Below are positions 33,526 to 45,322 of a stretch of 52,272 nucleotides of DNA, piece after piece (position 1 is the first letter of the stretch; every line of letters begins with the position of its first letter). Source of the stretch: Nemertoderma westbladi (taxonomy: Eukaryota > Xenacoelomorpha > Nemertodermatida > Nemertodermatidae); the NCBI GenBank assembly GCA_032718475.1, contig JAUCBJ010005579.1, positions 1-52,272 of the forward strand. Reading direction: 5' to 3'. Made by a program: the position numbers and the translations under genes. The notes beneath the pieces were generated by a model that searched no databases, was not told the origin of the DNA, and was given only the letters and a program-made list of their open reading frames with translations.

Positions 33526-35671
33526 ATGTTGATGAATGTCAAACTGGTTCTCATAATTGCGATAGCAATGCAAACTGTACAAATAATGATGGAGGATTCT
33601 TGTGTGCTTGCAATTCAGGATATTCTGGTGATGGCTTACAATGCTCTGGTAATAATCTAATCTCATAATAAACTATATCAATTAGTACTAAGCATATAAT
33701 GTATTTTATAATTTAGTTTCATGATGGGAAAAGTTAAGAAATATATTCACATTTATTATATGCTTTAGATTTTAATGAATGCCAGAATGGAAGTCATAAT
33801 TGCAATAGTAATGCAAACTGCACAAATGTTGATGGAGGATTCGAGTGTGCTTGCAATTCAGGATATTCTGGGGATGGCTTATCTTGCGCTGGTAAGCTAA
33901 TCTCATAACCTGAATCAAATACTAAGTCTAGAATGTAATTTGCAATTAAGATATAACAATATAACTGTTAAGAATATAATTGTACTTATTTGCTTTAGAT
34001 ATTGATGAATGTCAGAATGGTACTCATAATTGCAATAGTAATGCAAACTGTACAAATATTGTTGGATCATTTGTTTGTGCTTGCAATTCAGGATATTCTG
34101 GCACTGGCTTATCTTGCACTGGCAAGCTAATCTCATAACCTGAATCAAATACTAAGTCTAGAATGTAATTGGCAATTGAGAAATAACAATAGAACTGTTA
34201 AGAATATAATTGTATGTATTTGCTTTAGATATTGATGAATGTCAGAATGGTACTCATAATTGTCATAGTAATGCAAACTGTGCAAATGTTGATGGAGGAT
34301 TCGAGTGTGATTGCAATTTAGGATATTCTGGGGATGGCTTATCATGCACTGGTAAGTTAATCTCATAATAATATCCATCAATTACTAAGCCTAAAAAGTA
34401 TTTTTGTAAATTAGTTTTAATATTGAAAAGTTTACTATTAAATTTGTATATATTATATGCTTTATAGATGTTGATGAATGTCAAACTGGTTCTCATAATT
34501 GTCATAGTAAGGCAAACTGTGCAAATGTTGATGGAGGATTTGAGTGTGCTTGTAATTCAGGATATTCTGGCACTGGCTTATCTTGCACTGGTAAGCTAAT
34601 CTCATAACCTGAATCAATTACTAATTCTAGAATGTATTTTACATTTGAGATGCAACAATGGAACTGTTAAGAATATAATTGTATTTATTTGCTTTAGATA
34701 TTGATGAATGTCAGAATGGTACTCATAATTGCCATAGTAGTGCAAACTGTACAAATGTTGAAGGAGCATTCATGTGTACTTGCAATTCAGGATATTCTGG
34801 TGATGGCATCTTTTGCACTGGTAAGCTAATCTCATAATAAACCAATTCAAATAGGAAGTATATATTGTTTTTTGCAATTAATTTCGTTTCAGCATTGAAA
34901 TAGTTTGTGGATGGGTGTAATTTTAAATTTCTTATATACCTTAGATGATAATGAATGCCATAATGGAACTCACAATTGTCACAATAATGCTAGCTGCACA
35001 AATAATGATGGTGGATTTACATGCACATGCAAACCAGGTTATTCTGGTAATGGTGTATCATGCACAGGTATGCTAATTCCATAATATTTCAAGTTCAATA
35101 ATGCAAAATATAAATAATTTTCCATAAATTTTCATAGTTGCACACAGTTATCTACCATGTCAAATATCCATTTATCTGATACTATTCAATAATAATACTA
35201 AACCTATAATATACATCGAATGCTAATGTAAATATATTTTTGTTGATCTAGATGATGATGAATGTTATAGTGGTATTCATAATTGCCATAAAAATGCTAG
35301 TTGCACAAATGTTGCCGGTGGATTTATATGCGAATGTAATTCAGGCTTTTCTGGTGATGGTGTAACTTGTGCTGGTAAGCTAGCCACTTATTTCTAGAAA
35401 ATCCAATAGCTATTATTAGTAAATTAGCAATTCTGATATCGAAAATGACTCAACCCGAAAATGAAATGAGTACTAAATTTCATACCATGGGAATTGTTTC
35501 CTTAGATTTCATTATTAATAAATTATTTATACATATATTTTACAGATCATGATGAATGTAGATTAGATACACACAACTGTCATCAAAATGCCAACTGTTC
35601 TAATACCTATGGTTGGTTTGTTTGTATCTGCATGTCTGGATATAGTGGGGATGGAATAAATACCTGTTCAG
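33526..35671 (+). CDS. EGF exon block D (9 exons)
   Basis: Exons: 33526-33648, 33769-33891, 33999-34121, 34229-34351, 34468-34590, 34698-34820, 34945-35067, 35252-35374, 35546-35671. This is the basic 9-exon unit of the first array; introns match block E nearly base for base (period 2,602 bp). The third exon has a GC donor (34122). The seventh module lacks the CNSGYSG signature and reads CKPGYSG, and the last reads CMSGYSG, so module identities are fixed by position in the unit. Confidence 0.88.
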
Positions 35672-36127
35672 GTAGTACTCTATTATTTTAGAATTTCAGC
35701 AATATTTTATATGTTTTAATAATATTATAGATTAGATAAAAATATAAAATAAATAGGACTATGGATGAACAACTCTATAACAATTGAATCAAATTATTTT
35801 AATTTATTATCCTTTGAAATACTTTAAAGTTGTTAATATAATATAGTCCAATTTAATTATAAATATATTTCAGTCTTATTTAAATATGTTTAAAATATTA
35901 TACGTTATTAACACACAATAAATTATATATTTAAATTTTTTTAATACATTATCTTTTATTACAAATTTATTTAATACATTATCGTTTATTACAAATTTTA
36001 ATATCATTATTTTAATATAACAGTTTGTGTAAAAGTAATATTTCATGTAAATATATTATAAAAACCATGATTATTATAAAATAATTGGTTTAATGTAATA
36101 TTAATTTGCATTTATAATATGCTTTAG

Positions 36128-38277
36128 ATGTTGATGAATGTCAAACTGGTTCTCATAATTGCGATAGCAATGCAAACTGTACAAATAATGATGGAGGATT
36201 CTTGTGTGCTTGCAATTCAGGATATTCTGGTGATGGCTTACAATGCTCTGGTAATAATCTAATCTCATAATAAACTATATCAATTAGTTAGTACTAAGCA
36301 TATAATGTATTTTATAATTTAGTTTCATGATGGGAAAAGTTAAGAAATATATTCACATTTATTATATGCTTTAGATTTTAATGAATGCCAGAATGGAAGT
36401 CATAATTGCAATAGTAATGCAAACTGCACAAATGTTGATGGAGGATTCGAGTGTGCTTGCAATTCAGGATATTCTGGGGATGGCTTATCTTGCGCTGGTA
36501 AGCTAATCTCATAACCTGAATCAAATACTAAGTCTAGAATGTAATTTGCAATTAAGATATAACAATAGAACTGTTAAGAATATAATTGTACTTATTTGCT
36601 TTAGATATTGATGAATGTCAGAATGGTACTCATAATTGCAATAGTAATGCAAACTGTACAAATATTGTTGGATCATTTGTTTGTGCTTGCAATTCAGGAT
36701 ATTCTGGCACTGGCTTATCTTGCACTGGCAAGCTAATCTCATAACCTGAATCAAATACTAAGTCTAGAATGTAATTGGCAATTGAGAAATAACAATAGAA
36801 CTGTTAAGAATATAATTGTATGTATTTGCTTTAGATATTGATGAATGTCAGAATGGTACTCATAATTGTCATAGTAATGCAAACTGTGCAAATGTTGATG
36901 GAGGATTCGAGTGTGATTGCAATTTAGGATATTCTGGGGATGGCTCATCATGCACTGGTAAGTTAATCTCATAATAATATCCATCAATTACTAAGCCTAA
37001 AAAGTATTTTTGTAAATTAGTTTTAATATTGAAAAGTTTACTATTAAATTTGTATATATTATATGCTTTATAGATGTTGATGAATGTCAAACTGGTTCTC
37101 ATAATTGTCATAGTAAAGCAAACTGTGCAAATGTTGATGGAGGATTTGAGTGTGCTTGTAATTCAGGATATTCTGGCACTGGCTTATCTTGCACTGGTAA
37201 GCTAATCTCATAACCTGAATCAATTACTAATTCTAGAATGTATTTTACATTTGAGATGCAACAATGGAACTGTTAAGAATATAATTGTATTTATTTGCTT
37301 TAGATATTGATGAATGTCAGAATGGTACTCATAATTGCCATAGTAGTGCAAACTGTACAAATGTTGAAGGAGCATTCATGTGTACTTGCAATTCAGGATA
37401 TTCTGGTGATGGCATCTTTTGCACTGGTAAGCTAATCTCATAATAAACCAATTCAAATAGGAAGTATATATTGTTTTCTACAATTAATTGCGTTTCAGCA
37501 TTGAAATAGTTTGTGGATGGGTGTAATTTTTAATTTCTTATATACCTTAGATGATAATGAATGCCATAATGGAACTCACAATTGTCACAATAATGCTAGC
37601 TGCACAAATAATGATGGTGGATTTACATGCACATGCAAACCAGGTTATTCTGGAAATGGTGTATCATGCACAGGTATGCTAATTCCATAATATTTCAAGT
37701 TCAATAATGCAGAATATAAATAATTTTCCATAAATTTTCATAGTTGCACACAGTTATCTACCATGTCAAATATCAATTTATCTGATACTATTCAATAATA
37801 ATACTAAACCTATAATATACATCGAATGCTAATGTAAATATATTTTTGTTGATCTAGATGATGATGAATGTTATAGTGGTATTCATAATTGCCATAAAAA
37901 TGCTAGTTGCACAAATGTTGCCGGTGGATTTATATGCGAATGTAATTCAGGCTTTTCTGGTGATGGTGTAACTTGTGCTGGTAAGCTAGCCACTTATTTC
38001 TAGAAAATCCAATAGCTATTATTAGTAAATTAGCAATTCTGATATCGAAAATGACTCAACCCGAAAATGAAATGAGTACTAAATTTCATACCATGGGAAT
38101 TGTTTCCTTAGATTTCATTATTAATAAATTATTTATACATATATTTTACAGATCATGATGAATGTAGATTAGATACACACAATTGTCATGAAAATGCCAA
38201 CTGTTCTAATACATATGGTTGGTTTGTTTGTATCTGCATGTCTGGATATAGTGGGGATGGAATAAATACCTGTTCAG
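36128..38277 (+). CDS. EGF exon block E (9 exons), leads into LamG
   Basis: Exons: 36128-36250, 36375-36497, 36605-36727, 36835-36957, 37074-37196, 37304-37426, 37551-37673, 37858-37980, 38152-38277. Same order as block D. The last exon is followed by the long AT-rich intron, whose final part differs: an EGF exon is replaced by the LamG-like exon at 38795. The donor phase (1) matches the LamG acceptor phase. A GC donor is kept after the third exon (36728). Confidence 0.88.
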
Positions 38278-38794
38278 GTAGTACTCTATTATTTTAGAAT
38301 TTCAGCAATATTTTATATGTTTTAATAATATTATAGATTAAATAAAAATATAAAATAAACAGGACTTTGCATGAACAACTCTATAACAATTGTATCAAAA
38401 GAATTAAATTTATTATCCTTTGAAATACTTTAAAGTTGTTAATATAATATAGTCCAATTTAATTATAAATATATTTCAGTCTTATTTAAATATGTTTAAA
38501 ATATTATACGTTATTAACACACAATAAATTATATATTTAAATTTTTTTAATACATTATCTTTTATTACAAATTTTTTTAATACATTATCGTTTATTAAAA
38601 ATTTTAATATCATTATTTTAATATAACAGTTTGTGTAAAAGTAATATTTCATGTAAATATATTATAAAAACCATGATTATTATAAAATAATTGGTTTAAT
38701 GTAATATTAATTAATTAAAATTTTTTTTGTTAGTGCAGAATTATTTGCCGAGCTATGAGTAACCAAACAAATGGTTTATTGTTTTTTTTTACAG

Positions 38795-39474
38795 AGAAGG
38801 AGGTTGGTGCCTGTACGTGCAACTCACATTGGCCTTTGACTGATGAATTTGGAGGTAAAGATAAACTGGATCACTTGAATGGAGAAATCGGTGGATCCTT
38901 GACGTACCGCAGAGGACCTGGTGGGATTCCAAACCAGTCAGCTGACTTCCACGCCGGATACGTTTATATCCCCCACACCACGGAACTCAATTCGGAAACA
39001 TTCACACTCACAGCATTTGTTAAACTCACAGATGCTGTTATCGGTCCTATATTTGAATATGGCAACACCGCCACGTATGGATCTCATTTTTGGATGTATC
39101 CCGCTTTCTCATCTCTGTATTACAACCCAATGAACGGCCTCTCCCCTACTGAAACACTTTCCAATGCGTGCCCCATTGTAGCGTCATGGTACTTAGTGGC
39201 ACTCGGTGTGAAACAGGATGGTAATCAAGCTTTCATGTACAGTAGACGGCTTGGTAGTAACTCACACGGGTACACGATCGACGAATGGAATCTAGCAAAT
39301 ACGGCGCTTGCTGCAGCAAACTCCAACGATTTACTTATAGGACGACGTCTAGCAGGGGGCAATCTTTTCTACGGGTACATCGCTGACGCCAGATTCTACG
39401 ACTGCTATCTATCAGTGGATGACTTAAATGACCTTTATGATGATTTGCTTGCAGATGAACAAAAACAATGTTAG
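38795..39474 (+). CDS. LamG/concanavalin-like domain exon 1, with in-frame stop
   Basis: The acceptor TTTTTTTTTACAG ends at 38794; with the G of the previous exon the first codon is GAG (phase 1). About 225 residues of a laminin-G-like jelly-roll: HWPLTDEFGGKDKLDHLNG, SADFHAGYVYIP, FTLTAFVKLTD, NDLLIGRRLAGG and FYGYIADARFYDCYLS, matching the Laminin_G_3 layout. Such domains bind glycans or proteins outside the cell. It ends in TAG (39472-39474) with AATAAA at 39616. Aligned with exon 2, the stop lies exactly at that exon's donor: TGTTAGT here, GGTAAGT there. It may be the gene's terminal exon, or a weak donor at 39470. An upstream ATG (38755) lies in intron and is not used in this model. Confidence 0.85.
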
Positions 39475-39615
39475 TATCCAAATGGTTTGTTTACCTTCAT
39501 TACAGATAGCAAAAGTATACAATACAGTCAAATGTACTTTAATTTAAAATTTATGATCTTAACGATTATTTAAACCAAGACGGAATCTCACATTTTATTA
39601 TTATTTGTAATTTAC

Positions 39616-39621
39616 AATAAA
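39616..39621 (+). promoter_or_regulatory. Poly(A) signal AATAAA
   Basis: AATAAA about 140 bp after the stop of LamG exon 1, in AT-rich DNA, suitable for a 3' end of the isoform that terminates there. Confidence 0.6.
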
Positions 39622-39820
39622 TTTAATATGATCAAAGTCTTTCTTAAGTAGTATTAGCATTCTAAAATTTCCTAAGACAACAGTGTCGACAGATGTTTGC
39701 ACTGATATGGTAATCCCTCAAATTCTTATTTGTGATTGGCCTCCTATTTATAGAAATCTTATTATTAGAGTCTAAAATTAATTCTTACAACAATTATACT
39801 GTTATTGTTTTTTTTTTTAG

Positions 39821-40480
39821 CGAAGACTAGTGCATGCGATGCCGGTGGCTATTGGCCCTTGAACAAGACCGCGGGTGGGAGGGATGCTTTAGGAGATCAT
39901 GATGGCCATATCCAAGGGAGCCTTCGTTATGTTTCTGGTCCTGGTGGTTCGGTAGACCAAGCAGCAGACTTCCACGACGGCTACGTTAAAATCTCCCACG
40001 GATCTGAAATGCAAACCGAAAGTTATACACTTCTCGCCTTTGTGAAAAGAACCGACGAAATTTACGGGCCTATATTCGAGTACGGAAGCCCCATTGCAAT
40101 TGGTACTCATTTATGGCTCTATGCTGCTCCGACAAGTATTTACTTTAATCCCAATAACGGGGCTGTCACCCGACAAATCTACAATGCCGTTGAAACCAAC
40201 GCGTGGTATATGATTGCTGTTGGTGTTGATCAAAATGACAAGTCGACCTTTCTTTATGTACGACGTGTTGGTCAGGATGAATATACCATGACAGATTATA
40301 TTACCACATCGACAACAAGAAGTGTCGGCGATACAAACCCGCTTCTCATTGGTCGTCGTGAAGCCGGTGGGAATAAGTTCTATGGGCACATAGCCCAGGC
40401 TCGGTACTACAGTTGCTATTTGTCGCTCGGTGAAATAAATGGGGTTTATGATGAACTCATGCTATTGGAGAAGCAAACGG
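39821..40480 (+). CDS. LamG/concanavalin-like domain exon 2, phase 1-1
   Basis: The acceptor TTTTTTTTTTAG ends at 39820 and the donor GTAAGT starts at 40481. 660 nt, phase 1 at both ends, about 220 residues. It is a clear paralogue of LamG exon 1 (YWPLNKTAGGRDALGDHDG, ADFHDGYVKISHG, FVKRTDEIYGPIFEYG, NPLLIGRREAGGNKFYGHIA). Both exons share the same poly-T acceptor context, so they arose by tandem duplication. Unlike exon 1 it keeps a strong donor, so the message could continue into the second EGF array from 42295. Alternatively it belongs to a second gene copy whose upstream exons are lost. Secretion is inferred from the domain type only. Confidence 0.85.
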
Positions 40481-40742
40481 GTAAGTTCAGCTTGTGTTTA
40501 TAATTTCATTATAAGTTTAAAGTTTTTATGGCTCACTACAATTTATTTATTTGATGTATAGAGCGGTTGTTTTGGGTGGTGATCACGATTATAGAACTCT
40601 AATATAACATTCGAAACAATTTTCGATATTTTTGAGTGTGTCCCTTGGGGAACGGAAAAAACAAGTACAGTAGTGCAAATATGATAATGTAAAATCACCA
40701 CAAAATCAAACTGATTTTATGACTATATGGGTTTTTGGGATG

Positions 40743-40830
40743 CTAATAATAATAATAATAATATATTTAATAATAATAATTATAATATATTTATATCGCG
40801 CCTTTCTATGACCTTTAAACAAGGCGCCAG
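40743..40830 (-). mobile_element. 3' end of a retroposon (AAT tail plus GCGCCTT stem-loop)
   Basis: An AAT tract is followed by TTATATCGCGCCTTTC and then AAGGCGC. GCGCCTT (40798-40804) and AAGGCGC (40821-40827) form a 7 bp stem. An AAT tail beside a GCGCCTT/AAGGCGC hairpin is common at 3' ends of invertebrate LINE/SINE families; here the element would be on the - strand. Confidence 0.45.
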
Positions 40831-40979
40831 AAGTAAAAAGTAAAAAAGCACATTTCCTGCTATATACATAATAGAACACGAAGTGGGGCCTTCGCGCAGC
40901 ACGTGAAATGAGTTAATGCTAAGTATCAACTCGAAAGGATTATAAAAACATAGGAGAAGATTTTCCCGGAAAACGTTAA

Positions 40980-41880
40980 CCCTCTAGCGGGAGACTGGGT
41001 AACTGAAGAAGGAAGGATTAGTTTCCCTACAAAGCCACAGCCTATGGTCTATTACATATCTACCAAGTTTCCGATTGACGGATCATAAATAACGAAATGT
41101 TGGAAGGTTTTCACTTTCATACATTTAGCCCTCTAGCGGCATATTAAAGAACTACGGATCGATCACCTTCCTCACAAAGACGAGGCATGTGGTCTAGTAC
41201 ATACCGGTACTGTATATTCCAAAATTCAGCTTAAATAGATTAAGATCAAGGAATTCGCAAAGGTTATCACTTTCCTACATTTCGCCCTCTAGCGGCAGAC
41301 TCGAAAACTCCGGACCGATTACTGTCCACACAAAGACTTAGGATGTCTTCTAGTACATATATGACAAGTTTCAGCGTAATCAGATCATAAACAACTAAAT
41401 GGAAGAATAATTTCACATTCGGGACATTTCGCCCTCTAGCGGCAGACTGGAGAACTGCAGACAGATTAGCCTCCTTTGAAATTTACAGCTAATGGTCTAG
41501 TACATACTTCCCAAGTTTCAGCTTAAACGGATTAAAAGCAAAGAAATGGGTGGCCATTTAATGTTTAGACATGTGGCCCTCTAGCGGGAGACTGGAAAAC
41601 TTCGGACCGATTACAATCCACACAAAGACTCAGGATGTCATCTAGTACATATATGACAAGTTTCAGCGTAATCAGATCATAAACAACTAAATGGAAGAAT
41701 AATTTCACATTCGGGACATTTCGCCCTCTAGCGGCAGACTGGAGAACTGCAGACAGATTAGCCTCCTTTGAAATTTACAGCTAATGGTCTAGTACATACT
41801 TCCCAAGTTTCAGCTTAAACGGATTAAAAGCAAAGAAATGGGTGGCCATTTAATGTTTAGACATGTGGCCCTCTAGCGGG
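40980..41880. repeat. ~146 bp tandem satellite, seven units
   Basis: The box CCCTCTAGCGG begins at 40980, 41129, 41285, 41432, 41577, 41724 and 41869, giving spacings of 149, 156, 147, 145, 147 and 145. Between boxes, AGTACATA..AAGTTTCAGC-type sequence recurs. The last units show a second period: 41400-41580 is repeated almost exactly at 41692-41872, a dimer of about 292 bp. Confidence 0.9.
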
Positions 41881-42002
41881 AGACCATTGCACTGATGGTG
41901 TCTGAAAGTCTCTCAAAAATCTCAACTTTTGCTTATATTGATACCTACAAATTTTCAACTTGGCAGCTTTAAATCCGACAAAGTTATTAGCATGTCAAAA
42001 TC

Positions 42003-42071
42003 GTAACGACGACGACAACGACGACGACGACAACGACGACGACGACAACGACGACGACGACGACGACGACA
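42003..42071. repeat. (GAC/CGA)n microsatellite
   Basis: About 23 units of GAC/CGA with CAA interruptions at regular intervals. A - strand ORF of Arg residues across it is an artefact. Confidence 0.9.
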
Positions 42072-42148
42072 ACTATTTGCATAAATTGACCCACCCCCTA
42101 ACAGTGTCAATTCGCTAAGGCTCCGCCAACTTCGTGACTTCGCCAACA

Positions 42149-45100
42149 TTCTGGTGATGGCTTACAATGCTCTGGTAATAATCTAATCTCATAATAAACT
42201 ATATCAGTTAATACTAAGCACATAATGTATTTTGTAATTTAGTTTCATCATGGGCCAAGTTAAGAATTATAATCGTATTTATTATATGCTTTAGATTTTA
42301 ATGAATGCCAGAATGGAAGTCATAATTGCCATAGTAATGCAAATTGCACAAATGTTGATGGAGGATTCGTGTGTGCTTGCAATTCAGGATATTCTGGGGA
42401 TGGCTTATCATGCAGTGGTAAGCTAATCTCATGATAATGTCCATCAAATACTCAGCCTAGAAATAATTTTTGTAAATTAGCTTTAATATTGAAAAGTTTA
42501 CTATTGAATTTGTATATATTATATGCTTTAGATGTTGATGAATGTCAAACTGGTTCTCATAATTGTCATAGTAATGCAAACTGTGCTAATATTGATGGAG
42601 GATTTGAGTGTGCTTGTAATTCAGGATATTCTGGCAATGGCTTATCATGCACTGGTAAGCTAAACTCATAACCTGAATCAAATACTAAGTCTAGAATTTA
42701 ATTTGCAATTGAGATACAACAATATAACTGTTAAGAATATAATTGTATTTACTTGCTTTAGATATTGATGAATGTCAGAATGGTACTCATAATTGCCATA
42801 GTAATGCAAACTGTACAAATGTTGAAGGAGCATTCATGTGTACTTGCAATTCAGGATATTCTGGTGATGGCATCTTATGCACTGGTAAGCTAATCTCATA
42901 ATAAACCAATTCAAATAGTAAGTATATATTGTTTTTTACAATTAATTGCATTTCAGCATTGAAAAAGTTTATGGATCAATATAAATTTGTATTTCTTATA
43001 TACCTTAGACGATAATGAATGCCATAATGGAACTCACAATTGTCACAATAATGCTAGCTGCACAAATAATGATGGTGGATTTACATGCACATGTAAACCA
43101 GGTTATTCTGGAAATGGTGTATCATGCACAGGTATGCCAATTCCATAATATTTCAAGTTCAATAATGCAGGATCTAATTAATTTCCCATAAATTTTCATA
43201 GTTGCACACAGTTATCTACCATGTCAAGTATCCATTTATCTGATACTATTCAATAATAATACTAATCCTATAATATATATCGAATGCTAATCTAAATATA
43301 TTTTTGTTGATCTAGATGATGATGAATGTTATAGTGGTATTCATAATTGCCATAAAAATGCTAGTTGTACAAATGTTGCCGGTGGATTCATATGCGAATG
43401 CAATTCAGGCTTTTCTGGTGATGGTGTAACTTGTGCTGGTAAGCTAACCACTTTTTGGTAGAAAATCCAATAGCTATTAGTAAATTAGCAATTCTGATAT
43501 CGAAAATGACTCAACCCGAAAATGAAATGAGTACAATTTTCATACCATAGGAAATGTTTCCTTAGATTTCATTATTAATAAATTATTTATACATATATTT
43601 TACAGATCATGATGAATGTAGATTAGATACACACAATTGTCATGAAAATGCCAACTGTTCTAATACATATGGTTGGTATGTTTGTATCTGCATCTCTGGA
43701 TATAGTGGGGATGGAATATATACTTGTTCAGGTAGTACTCTATTATTTTAGAATTTCAGCAATATTTTATATGTTTTAATAATATTATAGAGTAAATAAA
43801 AATTTAAAATAAACATTACTTTGGATGAACAACTTATAACAATTGAATCAAATTAATTTAATTTATTATACTTTGAAATACTTTAAAGTTGTTAATATAT
43901 TATAGTCCAATTAAATTATAAATATATTTAAAATATTATACTTTATTAACATAAAATAAATTATATATTTATTTTTTTTTAAAACATTATTTTTTATTAC
44001 AAATTTTAATATCATTATTTTAATATAACAATTTGTGTAAAGGTAATATTTCAGGTAAATATATATTAAAAACCATTATTATTATAAAATAATTGGTTTA
44101 ATGTAATATTAATTTGCATTTATAATATGCTTTAGATGTTGATGAATGTCAAACTGGTACACATAATTGCAATAGTAATGCAAACTGTACAAATATTGTT
44201 GCGTCATTTGTGTGTGCTTGCAATTCAGGATATTCTGGGGATGGCTTATCATGCACTGGTAAGCTAAGCTCATAGTAATATCAATCAAATACTATGCCTA
44301 GAAAGTATTGTTGTAAATTAGTTCCAATATTGAAAAGTTCACTATTGAATTTGTATATATAATATGCTTTAGATGTTGATGAATGTCAGAATGGTACTCA
44401 TAATTGCCATAGTAATGCAAATTGTACAAATATTGATGGAGGGTTCGTGTGTGGGTGCAATTCAGGATATTCTGGCGATGGCTTACAATGCAATGGTAAG
44501 CTAATCTCAAAAAATCTAAATTAAATACTAAGCCTAGAATGTATTTTGTAATTGCGATTCAATATTTGAAAATAAGGATGTAATTTAATTTATTTTATGC
44601 TTTAGATAATGATGAATGTGAAACTGGTTATCATAATTGCCATAATGATGCTAACTGCACAAATGTTGATGGAGGATTTGAGTGTGCTTGTAATTCAGGA
44701 TATTCTGGCGATGGCTTACAATGCAATGGTAAGTTAATCTAAAAAAAATCTATAATAAATGCTAAGTCTAGAATGTATTTTGTAATTGAGATTCAATATT
44801 GGAACAGTTAAGGATGTAATTTTATTTATTTTGTGCTTTAGATGATGATGAATGTGAAACTGGTTATCATAATTGCCATAGTAATGCTAACTGCACAAAT
44901 GTTGATGGAGGTTTCATGTGTGTATGCTATTCAGGATATTCTGGTGATGGCATCTTATGCAATGGTAAGACAATTTTGTAATAATCTAAATCGAATAATA
45001 ATAATGTTATGAATTTTATCATTGACGACCTTTATTGGAAAAGTCAGGGATGCAAATTTGTATTTGTTATATTATTTAGACGATGATGAATGTCAAACTG

Positions 45101-45202
45101 GTTCTCATAATTGCCATAGCAATGCAAACTGTACAAATAATGATGGAGGATTCGTGTGTGCTTGCAATTCAGGATATTCTGGTGATGGCTTACAATGCTC
45201 TG
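42149..45202 (+). CDS. EGF exon block F (11 exons plus 5' fragment)
   Basis: A 26 nt exon tail (42149-42174, with donor) adjoins non-EGF DNA. Complete exons: 42295-42417, 42532-42654, 42762-42884, 43009-43131, 43316-43438, 43606-43731, 44136-44258, 44373-44495, 44606-44728, 44842-44964, 45080-45202. This is the full 11-exon unit of the second array. Modules eight to ten (NVDECQNGTHNC, NDECETGYHNC types) do not occur in the first array. All are phase 1-1 and open. Intron and exon order of the first six mirrors the first array, so the arrays share an ancestor. Confidence 0.88.
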
Positions 45203-45322
45203 GTAATAATCTAATCTCATAATAAACTATATCAGTTAATACTAAGCACATAATGTATTTTGTAATTTAGTTTCATCATGAGCAAAGTTAAGAATTATAA
45301 TCGTATTTATTATATGCTTTAG

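Larger units (their letters stand above)
40481..42148. other. Non-coding region between LamG exon 2 and second EGF array
   Basis: Contains an AAT-rich tract (40745-40780), a retroposon-like hairpin, a ~146 bp satellite (40980-41880) and a GAC/CGA microsatellite. No exon was found. If the gene continues from LamG exon 2, this is a ~1.8 kb intron. Confidence 0.6.

Noticed and set aside
28008-37111. Recurring 77-80 codon - strand ORFs across the EGF arrays
   Set aside because: They are reverse-strand shadows of EGF exon plus intron sequence and recur only because the units are duplicated.
27862-38277. Regularly spaced repeats as a CRISPR-like array
   Set aside because: Repeats are coding EGF exons with splice sites, 123 nt long and separated by conserved introns.
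41955-42149. Arg-rich - strand ORF
   Set aside because: Translation of a GAC/CGA microsatellite.
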